From Setoptus koraiensis (taxonomy: Eukaryota; Arthropoda): DNA of 64,000 nucleotides. The stretch is from contig CM106585.1 of NCBI GenBank assembly GCA_048013815.1, positions 9,238,001 through 9,302,000 on the forward strand, in the 5' to 3' direction. Within the stretch, counting starts at the first letter, position 1; every line of letters starts with the position of its first letter. The notes under the pieces were generated by a model. It was not told the origin of the DNA and ran no database searches. It saw only the letters and a list, made by a program, of their open reading frames with translations. Positions 1 to 11,866 of the stretch are shown here, in pieces. A program made the translations under genes and the position numbers.

Positions 1-811
1 GTGACTGGCTGGCCGACTGGTGAGTTGGGGCCAATTGATTAGGGTCCGAAATGTGGAAACTGGACAACGCTACTTGGCCCGCTGTTTTCGTGCAACTTGC
101 ACATGATCATTATTCATTTTTGAGACAAACACCGCCACTCACTTTGCACGTTACAGCGAAAGAATATATTTCTAGCTGGACTGGGGCTGGCTCCGATTTG
201 GGACAGAAAAACTAAAAACTAAAAATGAAAGTGAAAATGAAAATGAAAATGTAAGGGAAAACAAAAACAAAAACACAAAACGAAAGAGAAGATGAAGATG
301 AAAAAAGAGCGAATGAATTTTGATATTTAACAAAAGTACGAAAAAGACGAAGCAGACCTAGATAGGCGGCGCAAAATAGTGGCCTCCAAGAGCGAGAGAC
401 AACATTTTTCAGTTCACAAAGAGGCAGGAATTAATTTTCCATACATCATCTAGTTGGCAACGGCCACCGGAGCGCCACTACAACCGATTTGGGAGCAACA
501 ACAATTTCAGTTTCGCCCAATGGGGCTCCACGCTGAGCTGGCCATCCAATTGAAATTGAATGAGTCGCTTATGCGGAGCAACAATCCACACCACAATGGG
601 CACCATTTTGCAGTTATACAGCAGGGCTACACTTTTTCTTTGGCGCCCGGCTCGCGGATAGAGAGCCCAATCCCGGGCTGTCTATCCCGGCACCGAACTG
701 ACCAATGACCATGATCTAGTTGTTCCTTAAGCGACCACTTGCCACTTGCCACTGGCTATCTGCAACTTGCTGTCGGCGGAAGATGCGTCCGTGATTATGT
801 CAAATGGGCGC

Positions 812-912
812 CGTTTTTGTTGTTGTTCGTAGCTGTTGTTGGTTGTTGTTGCTGCTGGTTGTTGTTGCTGGTTGTTGGTTGTTGTTGCTGGTTGTTGGTT
901 GTTGTTGCTGGT
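812..912 (+). repeat. GTTGTTG/CTG low-complexity repeat
   Basis: An imperfect tandem array of GTTGTTGCTGGTTGTTG-like words. It produces overlapping Val/Cys/Leu-rich open frames that are not genes. Confidence 0.85.
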
Positions 913-3013
913 GGCGCGTGAGATTCACAAAGCATTCACAAAATTTAAGCAGTACAACTAGAAAAAATGACCGCCACTCCTATTGGGCCATAAATAATAC
1001 GTGCTGCATGTCAAAAGCACACCTCGACAGGGCGCACAACCGACCAATCCGGCGGCTATTCACACGAACTCAATTGGCCCGGCCCCCAATGCACTCCGAT
1101 CCGCCATTCGAATTCGCCATTCGAAATAACCAAAAGCTGAATGGCTGTGCTCGCCAGCGAAAGCCAGTTGTGAGGCCAAAGAGACTTTAAAGTGTTTGCC
1201 TCTTGATGGCTCGTGCAGACTCTGCACTGCACAGGCGCCGCCAGCTCAGCGCCCCTATGTGCCAAATCGGCATCGGCCAATGCCTGGGTGGGCTTGCAGA
1301 AACGTCCGTGTGGCGGCTTTCGACGCTTAGCCAACGCTCCACTGTTGGCGCCACACTGGCAACTGCGGCCTACTTGGGACAACAGTGCAGTGCTGACCAA
1401 GCCAACTTCCGGTGTTTCTTGGTCACACCGAGGCACGCGAATGCGCAAATAGGAAGCGCAGCGGGCTCAGTTGAACTGTGATTGTTGCAGGCTCATGGGT
1501 GTCATCACACTGGCTCGTATGTAATGTACGAAATAACATGTTACACCATTAGCCGCTGATGTTAACACTGGAATTTGACCCAATGGGGTCAAAATCGCGA
1601 AAAAAAATCGTCAGAAGGCCGTTAGTTTGCTGGCGAGCGAACAGTGTGTGCGTGTGAGTGTATTTAAACTAGCTAAGCTTTTTGGGTAGGCAAACACGAG
1701 AGCAGTTGCATCCTAATGAAGGTCTCATGCACTACGATCGGGCCACTAGCTTGCCAACTAGCTCATATGTAACAAGCTCACGTCTTGACCTCAAACTGCA
1801 AACAAACATGCACACGCGAATAAACATGCGAATAACATGAAGACGTTCGCACAACTAACATTAAGACTGTACAAACATTCAGACAGATTGTTGTTATTAT
1901 TTTCACACACCAACGCCAACTGACCGGTTTTGGCTGGGGCGCCGGCCAGTGCGGTGGCCAATGACGGACCGATGATCGATGAGATTATCATTATTATCTA
2001 ACTATCTATCATCTGACAGCATCGCGTTTAGTCACGCGCTACTTTTTGCCAGCTTGCTCCACCGAGCAACCCGAGCCGCGCCTGTCGGGCCGGTTGCTCG
2101 GGTAACGCAGCCGGACCGAGCGACCTGCCAGAGTCGTGTTAATGCGCCAAGAGTTTTTGTCGGGCTACACACACACATATATATATACCCCGACAAGAGC
2201 GAGAGAGAGAGAAGTAAATTTAATTTAGTTTCCTCTCGCCCTCTAGCTGTTGTTGGCCGGGACTCTCTCATGTTGTCAGATGCATGGATTGCGATGAGAT
2301 GGACGCACTGCCCTGGGCATACATTACTATTACTTATTATTATTGTTATTACCATTGACACACAAATTGACAGAGTTTGTTGTTGTTACGTAACGTTGCC
2401 TATGAGACATGAGGCATGATTAACAGCGCAACAGCAACCATAGACACTGTTGCGGCCAATTCGCATATTTCGTCAGCGCCAGTGTGTTTGCAATAATGAT
2501 AACGAAAATAATAATAACCAACACTGTCAAAAAGGAACCCTAATATTTATATATTGGCGCACACAGAATACCATGTTACGCAACAATTCTGCCCGCCACA
2601 CGTCAGCTGTTTACTATTCCTGGCGGCTACTAACTGTTAGACCGTCTAACTTGGACGTGATTGTGTGTTGCCTGGGCCCCCATTCATTCATTTCGTGGTG
2701 AAAATCCACACCGTGTCGGCGGCCGGCATGTTTTATTGGCGGCTGGCGACAGTGGCGCCACTTGTGTCAATTCCGTCAATACTGTCGTCGATCGATGTAG
2801 TAGCTGGAGCTGTCTAATTTGAATTAGTAACCAGCTATTATTATGCAAGCCGACGAGCGGTTCTTGTAGGCGGCTCAGCTGGAGCCCCATACTGGCTTGT
2901 ACGCGACGCAGCCAGTAAGCCACCGTTGCAGGCAAACCATGAGGAGGTGACAGTGGCAAAATATACCCCAAGGTGCTACACGATACATTGCCGCTAGTGC
3001 TGCCATACCAAGT

Positions 3014-3041
3014 TATATTTTGGGACACCCCCCAAAATATA
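3014..3041. repeat. Perfect 11-bp inverted repeat
   Basis: The arms TATATTTTGGG and CCCAAAATATA are separated by six bases. Confidence 0.9.
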
Positions 3042-3083
3042 GCCCGGCCCATTGTCCGAAAATTGTGCCCCGAAATACCCTGG

Positions 3084-3128
3084 TATTTCGAAATAGCAGG
3101 GTATTTCGAAATAGCAGGGTATTTCGGC
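3084..3128 (+). repeat. 18-bp tandem repeat, about 2.5 copies
   Basis: The unit TATTTCGAAATAGCAGGG occurs twice in full and once in part. A 9-bp inverted repeat (CGAAATACC / GGTATTTCG) precedes and overlaps the first unit at 3,071-3,090. Confidence 0.85.
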
Positions 3129-3164
3129 GGGCCACAATATTCGGGACGGACATGAGGGAGGCTG

Positions 3165-3600
3165 ACGAAATGGGACGGGCTTGCACAATGCGATTATGGA
3201 GCGTGCAAGCTAATGTAAAATAGATTAATGAAATGGCTGTCTCGCCAGGGATTTTGTTGTTGGCCGAAGGCGGGGGAACAAACGAACGAAAGAACGAAAC
3301 ACTTTCTACGAGATACTCCCCTTAGGGGCCGCACATATGTGAGGTATGCGGCGAACAAACATCCGACATAATGTGTGTGCGTGCGTGTTCTTGTAGCCAT
3401 AAGCTTATGTAGCTTGCATGCCACGCCATATACGGTGGATAAGTGAACAATGGAAAAATCGTTGGTGCTCCATTCATGTTGACGCCAGCCAAACAAATCT
3501 ATCTGCGTGCGTTCGGCCAAAGACGCAAATCAATTGTCGCTACAAAGTGTCCGACAGTGTGCCGAGATCATTGTCAGGCTCAATAAAATATCATTAGACG
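3165..3600 (+). repeat. Copy A of a diverged duplicated noncoding block
   Basis: Two stretches, about 3,165-3,350 and 3,425-3,600, align by eye with 16,985-17,195 and 17,735-17,905 in the same order and strand. Shared words include ATGGCTGTCT, GATTTTGTTGT, CAAATCAATTGTC and ACAAAGTGTCCGAC. The interval between the matching parts is much longer in copy B. No terminal repeats or coding capacity are seen, so the origin (old segmental duplication, dispersed element or conserved regulatory block) is open. Confidence 0.6.
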
Positions 3601-4643
3601 CTTACTTTCTTTCCACTTTTTTCCCGTTTTTTTCTCGGGCACCACCATCACACAATAAGTGTTTGTCGGAGGCTCTCCAACTTGGAGAGTCCAAGCTAAA
3701 CTCAAGGTTGTTTGGGCCAGACACTCACTCGCGTGGGGAAATTCATCATATTTTTCCAATGGATGGGCGCTATAAATTTGTCTGCTCACTGGCTCACTGG
3801 CTCACCGGAGAAACAGGTAATTTCCGCCGCTGGGGTGCCAACGAAGCTCTAACAAGGCCATCGGTCGCGGTCGCTGTCCCTCGGTCGCTCGGCCGATCGG
3901 CCGATCGAGGCATGACACTGGCCACGATTGGCTGACACTGGCCAGAATATCGCCGATATAAGTAGTGGATTTGTTTGAAAGATTTGGGCGATCGCCAGGC
4001 GACCATGAGTGACTCACGCGATTCGCAACAACTCTCTTTGGAATCGATTAACTGACCTCTCGTCACCGCGTCACCACGTAGCCAGCACGTGGCTCGTGGC
4101 GGTTTTCGTGACTGTGCCCACAAGGCAACGACACCCATGGAAATGAGACCGCGCGCCATCATTTTATGCCAGCATCCACTGGCCAGCGCAAAGAAAGGAA
4201 AATAAAATAAATATGCAACAGCGGCATCGGCAGCTTCCAATGTGCGGCACCACGGCGACATTACGCAACCAGCAAACACGTCGCACAAACAAACGCATAT
4301 GACGCTGGTGACAGGCGAGCGTCAAAAAAGCGGCTGCCAAACAGCTCCAGTCACCTGTCATGATGCGTACATGCGTCATTCAGCACGTCGGTTTGCACGT
4401 CAGTACGTGCCAAAACTTGCGCGCTTATTATTATATGACACAAATAACAACGCCGACAACAACAACACCGACAACAACAACACCGACAACGACAGCAACA
4501 AAATGGTGAACGTCGTCAACAAAGACACATTTAGTCGTGCTGAACGGTCGCCAGGGGGCCGCTTGCTAGATGTTGAGCGTCAACATGGCCGACAGCGGCG
4601 GGCAGCAGTTACAGCTAGAGATCACATCATTGCCGATATATAC

Positions 4644-4667
4644 TACATAATGCTGAAGCATTATGTA
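4644..4667. repeat. Perfect 10-bp inverted repeat, 4-nt loop
   Basis: TACATAATGC and GCATTATGTA flank TGAA. An AT-rich TATAATA run follows. Confidence 0.9.
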
Positions 4668-5101
4668 ATATAATATAATATAAAGATAATTGTGTGTTAT
4701 GCGGCGCCTCCGTCAATCCAATCACGGCAATAAATATGGCGAGCGTATATTTATGACACAATCTAATGGCAGCGAATACAGCGCATACATAAATTAGGCC
4801 AAGACGTGGGGCCTCATGAGAGGCATTACTTCCGCCTGTAAGGAGTTTATTTTCTTTTGATTCCGCCCGATTGAATGTCTCACACTAATGAGTCGTTATT
4901 TAATCACTGTTATCTACGGCGGCGCCGGCGGCCAGTTACAGAGGCAAATTGGACAGCAACAACAACAACTATTATATATGTATTATGTGAGCATTATGTA
5001 TGCGTTATTGGTTACGTGATAACTGCCTGTTGTGTCATTTACGCCGTTTACACACACACACACACACCTTGGCAGAGTTGGCTCACCTGGTTGTTGCGAT
5101 A

Positions 5102-5151
5102 CGGTAATACCCAGTGGCTCGCAAGTTGCGAGCCAATGTTGGGTATTACCG
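5102..5151. repeat. Two-stage perfect hairpin
   Basis: The outer arms CGGTAATACCCA and TGGGTATTACCG (12 bp) enclose inner arms GGCTCGCAA and TTGCGAGCC (9 bp). A single-base centre and a small asymmetric internal loop complete it. The predicted fold is a 50-nt near-perfect hairpin. Confidence 0.9.
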
Positions 5152-5727
5152 ATTACTACCCAATTTGCCGGCCAGCGTATGCGCCAGTGTTGTTGGCCGG
5201 CATGTTCATTAACGATTGTTCAGACACTGGTATTACTGGTACTGCAGAGGGCGCTGCTGCATTTGGGCGAATTGCGTAAGTGGCACCTAGGCGCGCGCAC
5301 GAGTATGCACGCGCAAATTAGTTAAACAGGCCAACAACAGTGATTATGGTGGCGGCGGCGGCCAATAATCACTGCTAGCAGTAAGTAATCAGCAATAATC
5401 GCTTGTATTCGCGGCTACTTCAGGTATTTCAGGTGGGCATTGGCGTGTATTCGTGCACGAGTAAACTACATACTCTGTAGTACAGAGCAAGTGCGAGCAA
5501 GTATGAGATGCAACGTGTCTGCATATTACATCATGCGAGGGGTTTTTATTTTTTGCCGTGTGCGCTGGCGCTGTTTATCTGTTTGTTTTATCTGGTCCAA
5601 TGTCTGGGTATTTATCTGATTTGATATGATGGTTGTAGCCGGTTGGGTGTGTTTGCGCGCTGTGCCCAATCTTGGATGTATCGGGTTTCTTTTCAAATAT
5701 CAACGCAATCACCAGCGGCCAGCCAGC

Positions 5728-5728
5728 C

Positions 5729-5789
<61 letters not shown>
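5728..5789 (+). repeat. (CAA)n microsatellite
   Basis: About twenty uninterrupted CAA units. They generate polyGln, polyThr and polyLeu open frames on both strands, none of which looks like a gene. Confidence 0.95.
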
Positions 5790-6063
5790 TCAAGATTTAT
5801 TCAGCAGATTAGCCACAGGAGGCAAGCTAACTCGTCGTGTATATCCGAGAGCCACTCGGCGCGGCCATGACCGTGATTCGGCCCCGTGTTACAACGGTTG
5901 TTGCTATTAGTATCATTATTATCATGCAACCAGATGAGATGTTTCACGATAAATACACACATGCCAGCTATAATAATTATACTAACGCGCGATGTAAACT
6001 AACTCGATTTTGTATAGCCATTCCGCCGACTACGCCATGTTTCAGGTGTGTTTGTGTGCCGGC

Positions 6064-6110
6064 GCCGGTGCTGGTGCTCAACAACGCCGGTGCTGGTGCT
6101 CAACAACGCC
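6064..6110 (+). repeat. Two-copy direct repeat
   Basis: The word GCCGGTGCTGGTGCTCAACA occurs twice in succession, followed by a degenerate third start. Confidence 0.8.
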
Positions 6111-6548
6111 AGCGCTGGTAATAATATAATAATCACGGCAGCGTGTTACGGCAAGCCACTGTGGCCAGACTAACGGAAATTGTGTGAGACTTGATAGAGT
6201 TGTTTGTTTGTTTGTGTTTGGTGCTACTCACAATTGAAAGAAGCACAACAACAACAAGGCGCTATTATTGCTTGTTAGCTATCTAGCCAAACAGATCAGA
6301 TAAGGTCAGAGGCCTAGCTTGTCTGGCCAGAATAATAAAGTTAGATAAAGACATCAGAGGTAACAAAGTGAGCAGATAGCTAATTTTAGCAACACCCAAC
6401 ACAGGGGTCATCTTTAGAGGCACGCGCAACTACCAGAGCCAGATAAAACGGGCCGAGCAAGTTAAGAAAGCGAATAGAAAAGAAGCGAAATAAATGATCA
6501 ATGATTAATGATTGCCATTCCGTCACAGCTCATACCTAACCAGTGACC

Positions 6549-6557
6549 TATATAAAT
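6549..6557 (+). promoter_or_regulatory. Candidate TATA box
   Basis: TATATAAAT lies about 150 bp upstream of an ATG at 6,710 in good context (AACCATGA). The frame from that ATG runs only about 40 codons, so if this is a promoter the rest of the coding sequence is spliced, or the transcript is noncoding. Confidence 0.35.
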
Positions 6558-9500
6558 GAGCCGACAGCCATGATACATCGCTACTACGTTCTTTCAGAGA
6601 CGATTCAGCAACTTAGCCGAATTACAGTTGCACATAGGCGAAATTTACAGACAGGCAAACTAATTGGCCCAACTTTTGCAACTATCTCTTTGTCGTATGC
6701 AGCTGAACCATGAGCACCACAAAAAAAAGCCAGACTATTGAACAGATATGTGTATCGAAATTTTGCTTGTTTGCCAAATATCTAAATATATATCTGGCAA
6801 ATGTAAATAGATACACAAGGCAGCATTCGCTATAGGGATGGCAGCGGTTAACCGAACCGAAGTTTTTTTTATGACTGAAAACCGAAACCGAAAAAAGACA
6901 CGCTCAACCCAACGTTTACGCATTTTCGGTGCCGCTTTGGCATCTCTAATTTTGAAAAACATCAAACTTTTTGCCACTCTAATACAAAAAAGGTATGATA
7001 GTTTAATTTATTTAATTGTTGTTGAATAATTATCATAGCAATGATTTTTGCCACTTTGTTGCACCTATTGATTGCTTATTTTCAACTGACTGGTGGCCGC
7101 CTCGCAATGTCCTGGAGCTCAATTATTGATCACTGCAACATTTTCTATTCTATAGGATTGGATACATGGAAAGGCCTCTGTTAATTGAGACCAAAGGTGC
7201 AAAGGTGCAAGTTGGATTTCTGGTGCCGAGTCAGTCATAGAATAGCTCATTCGATCAATGATGAGCAACTTTGGCGTTGAACCTGCCCGGTTTACAACCT
7301 CTCACCGAATTGCTCCTACAAAGGCCAACACAATTTTCGAATAAAAAATGAAAATCGATGGACTTCCAACTTTTCGCCAACGTCACTGCGTTCGCCACCG
7401 CGAATCTATTGCGTGGTTCATGGTTGGACGTACTTTCATATGGTAATATATTATTGATAGCACTGGATTTTCTAAAAAAGGGGGAAAAAGAAAATTCCCT
7501 GCTATCACGAGCTGGCTTTTGGCAATTTTGGTATCCATTATTGATATGGTGCAAAATATCAATCGATAATTGATGAAGGTTGCACTCTGATAGATGATAA
7601 CACAGCAAAAACTAATAATGGTCGACAGGTACCAAAAGGTAGATTTTCAAGAGGAAGTGGCTTTTCTCCCAACGGGAACAGATACAATTGTGTGGCGAGT
7701 CCAGAGTGAAATTTGTTTTTAGAGTTAGCTCAGTCCAAATCTCACAGCACTGAGCGTATGACTGGTAAGTTCTTTGATGAACTGACTGACCATCTCTAGA
7801 AAAAAAGAGGAAGAGAAACAGTAAAGTGAGCGTGAAAATAAAGTAAGCTTGTGTGATGGAATATAAATCTAGTGGAGACCGAGACAGGTAATATCGATGA
7901 TACAATTACTAACACTGGACCGAGTTAACTAAGTTGACTGGTTCTTTTTAGAGCAAGTAACCTGGCAACAATATAGTTGCTAGCGTTTTTCTAGGCAACT
8001 TTTTTTCTAGAAAATCGACTTCATCTATTATATAAAATATGTGAGATGAGTTTTCGTCTCGGTCTTGCCCTTTGAAGGCCGAACCCCAACGCAATGCATG
8101 TATCAACGCGAAAAACTTTAAATGCATCAAATTCGAAAAAGCCCTGGGGCCGGTGGCAATTTGTTATGATCGGTATTAGGATATCATCTTGATGTGCAGC
8201 TGGACATTCTTAGATTAATTTCTATTTATTCTGGCCAGAGGAAATTCTGAGCAAAAATGATTGAATTTTGAGTCAGTCGAAAACTAACTGATTATTAGCG
8301 GAAGAAAGAGAAAGCAGATCATTATTATTCAGACTAGTACATTGCTCAACTAACTACCGGGTACCCAGAACATGAAAAAATTACAGGTTTACCATACCGA
8401 AATCACACAAGGAGCTATAAACCATCAAAATCCATGGTTGGCTTCCTTTCATTTCGGAAAATGTTGGGCAGAGAACAATTTTGGAGAAAAAAAAAATTAT
8501 CAGAGAAAAACACTATAATTCAGCTGCATTTTTACACTCGCACAGTCTAATTACTAAGTTATAAGGTTTCAGGCATCTAGCAGTAGGCCAGTATGAGTCA
8601 TTTCCGGTTGATAGTCAAATAAAGCATGTGACATCTGCTGCTAGTTGGAAGGCGCGCATTGCGTGTGCATTATCATTAGCTCGTTTGTTGGATATTGGCG
8701 CCCGCAAGAACAAAATCGTGTCAGATATTATCGGAATGGACGGAACCGAAAACGCGTCTATTTTATGCGTCAAAATAAGACATGGGGATAATAGAGGGAG
8801 GGACAAAATAAATCATTAATGGAGTGGAACTTTTTCTTGCCATCAGTTTCGAATGGATAATAAAGCTAGAGGAAGTAGGGGGATAGTTTCGTGTGGCATA
8901 AGATGGAGCTATCGCAATCGATGTTTCACTCAGATCTTTTGATTCAATGAAACACCATTGAATCATTCATTCGGTATCCCAATAGTGGTATCGTTACTAG
9001 AGATGAGCAGTGATCTGTTCTAGGCTCCTTGCTCGTGTATATCTTCTTGAGCATCGATCCCTCGTTATGGTCGAATAAAAATTTGAGTAAGTTTTACGAA
9101 ACTGCTCACACAAACAAAAATTTCCTCAATCAGGCACTTTTTTGGAGTTGTGACAGCTTAGATTGTATTTGGATATTCGTGCATGTTCTCTGAATCAACC
9201 TGATTAACATGCAAATGAGTTTGATTGTGAATTCGTGCTCACATCGAACGAGTTCGACGACTATTCGAAATTTGATGTTCGATGCTGCATCCAATCAAGC
9301 GAAGCAAACAACCTAAGTGAGTAGTTCCAATTCCAATTCATTGAAGTTACACTGAGGAATTCGAGAGCTGCTCAGTCTGGAAAAACTGACTGGCGGTCAG
9401 CGCAATAACTATATTATTGCGAGTTCTGTCTCTGTGCAGAGGCGATAGCTCACACCAACGCGGTCGAACAGTTAGCATGCGATCATCACATTGTGATGTT

Positions 9501-9566
9501 AACTACTGTCGGATAATTATTATGCGCCCTTTGTTATGTCCGAGCGATACTTTTCCGCTTTGCGCG

Positions 9567-9568
<2 letters not shown>

Positions 9569-9632
<64 letters not shown>
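9569..9632 (+). repeat. (CT)32 microsatellite
   Basis: An uninterrupted CT dinucleotide tract of 64 bases. Confidence 0.98.
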
Positions 9633-9635
<3 letters not shown>

Positions 9636-11557
9636 TTGCGATAAATGGCGACGACGGCAAATAAACTCAAACTATTTGAATATATGAGAAATAGTTTAAG
9701 CACCATGAAAGAAAATCTTGAGCGTACTCGTGTGAATCGCCGTACTCGAGCACATCAGATTGTTGTAGTAGCCACGTTTGTGACGTAACATACTTTAATG
9801 GTGTATTTGGTGTTTGTATCTCGGCATGTGGCTTGCAAATAACAATATAGTTAATATATAGCAGCATCGGAGATTATTATCTTGTTTGTTGTCATGTAAA
9901 TTGAGTTGAGCCGAGTGTGGTCTGGTGCAAGTTGAGTTAAGTTGAATTAAGTTAACACCGTTGGCGCCGCCACCACCAACGACAACAGCTTAGGTGCTGT
10001 TCTATTTGACAGCCACCAACAACAACTTGAGCAAGAGAGGGCGCTCACATCCTGGCAGAAAACATTGCGTATAATGTGCTTATAGCAATGTGCATGGAAT
10101 GCATGTATATTCATGAATTAATACGATACATCCATTTACCTAGTCAGGCTCTTTATACAGTGGCATAAAAGTAAGCAAAATAATATATAATTATGTCAAG
10201 ACTGGCACTAGCTTTGGTCACAGCTCATACATAAATGTATGCTCCGTAGCTGTCAGTTGGGCCACTTTGGCCAGTGTCTGACCATCACACAAAGCTCAGA
10301 AAAGTCCAACTAGATTGACAGCATGCTGTTCGAGATGCGGCCAGGTGTCTGCTGGCACGGCTAGACAGAATCAAAAGAGATGGCAACAAAAATGAAACAA
10401 AAGAGCACAAAATTATGTAAATATAAATGTTGAGCCGCGATAATCAATGCTGGTCAATCGGTGATGCTTGTTAGCTGTGGGCTACAGTCAAACAAGTCCG
10501 CATCGTCGACGAACATCTCGAAAGATGTTTTTGTTACATAAAAGAGACGCGTAATAATAAAAATAATGAACCCATAATTTGTGCAATATGATATCGGCTT
10601 TGATTCGAAATTTTTGCGAAATACAAGTACTGTATCATAAAATTACTCTTAATGCATCATCGATCATTAGGGATGAATGGCATCATCGTTAGAACACTCG
10701 TTTAGAGGCGACACATCATATATTCAGTATTTATCCGTACCGTTCAGTTCAAGGCAATCAATGTAACTATTTAATCATTGTTTCATTGATTATTAATTAT
10801 TTATTATTTTGTAGGTTATGCTTGCCATGATGGTTCTATTATCACCCCAACGAATGTCAGTTTCCGGAGTGACAGTTGTAGTCTAGACAGTGTTGACACT
10901 CTTGCCCTGACCTGTCGTTGAACTCGGACATTAAACATCAGATGGGTTAGATGCAAATATGCATCAATAACTATAATGGATCAAACTTCGTAGTGAATTT
11001 CTGCTCCCCAAACTCGGCTGAAATTTTACGATTAAAATAGACAGGATCAGACTCATCTTTTCTGTGTTTTTATGTATCAAATGCAATTCGATATGATATA
11101 ACAAAAAAAAACGAAAAACAAAAAAGTATATGAAAGCATAGCAGAAACCATTGGTTTTTCGGATTTTTAATATATCTTTTCTTGCTCAGCTCGATCAGGG
11201 TAGTCGATTCAATGCAGCGCTTCGTCATCGAGAACGAAGTTCCCATTGTGAGTACATGGAAGATGTGATGCCGACCAGAAACTGACACATAATTTGCACA
11301 ATATCGGATGACTAGGTCTGAAATATGAGGCCTCCACTTTTATGGAAAACAGTGCTGAAATCAATCGTTGATACATCTATCTAACAGCACGAGCTAAATA
11401 TTTATTCACTGGCGAAGAATTTGTCGATAGGTTCAGAGAAAGGGAACGTAACGCTTCCGTTCACATTACTCGATAGCGGGCAAATGTTTTTGTAGAATAT
11501 GTATTTTATAGCTCCACTTTTTAAATTCTACACACTTTACATACTATCATTCGATAG

Positions 11558-11866
11558 GATTATCGGAAAGTAACTCAAACTCGCATAGGCTCGTTAAGAG
11601 GCTCTTCTCCGGATAGCCGCGATGAATCGCAAGCTGTTGAAGATAATCCAGATTTTGATGCGCCCGAGCCCCAAATTGACGTGACTGATGCCAACAAAGG
11701 TAACATCACGATTCAATAAAGCGCAAAATTTCTCTCGCCAACGAATTGTCACTAGATTCATTACTTCGTTCGACCAGTATTTGTTGTCCGAAACTCGATA
11801 GTGGCATCTGCGAGAAATTTTTCAGTCACATTATCCGCTCAAGGAGAACAATGTTGTTTAACTATC
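11558..11866 (+). CDS. Possible internal exons of an unrecognised gene
   Basis: A 142-nt frame at 11,558-11,699 is bounded by an AG acceptor (TTCGATAG) and a donor AAG|GTAACA. It encodes an acidic, Ser/Pro/Asp-rich segment containing GSSPDSRDESQAVEDNPDF. It ends in phase 1. A 78-bp gap with a GTTCGACCAG acceptor leads to a second frame from 11,778 that keeps phase and reads VFVVRNSIVASARNFSVTLS, with a possible donor after 11,866. Composition is protein-like and the phases agree. I found no start, no stop exon and no recognisable domain. It may be part of a real multi-exon gene, a decayed gene, or chance. Confidence 0.3.

Larger units (their letters stand above)
1..6500. other. Gene-poor, repeat-rich stretch
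   Basis: I find no coding sequence I can defend here. The open frames are short, overlap on both strands, and follow GTTG/CAA runs or GC-rich words. The stretch holds microsatellites, an 18-bp tandem repeat near 3.1 kb, several perfect inverted repeats (3,014-3,041; 4,644-4,667; 5,102-5,151), a two-copy direct repeat near 6.06-6.11 kb, and a block near 3.2-3.6 kb that resembles 17.0-17.9 kb. Confidence 0.6.

Noticed and set aside
454-1481. Overlapping frames on both strands
   Set aside because: They overlap in several frames, follow GTTG repeats or GC-rich words, and have no splice context or domain.
5575-5910. PolyGln, polyThr and polyLeu frames
   Set aside because: They come from the (CAA)n microsatellite and stay open only because its period is three.
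9417-9706. Frames with Ser-Leu or Arg-Glu repeats
   Set aside because: They are translations of the (CT)32 tract.
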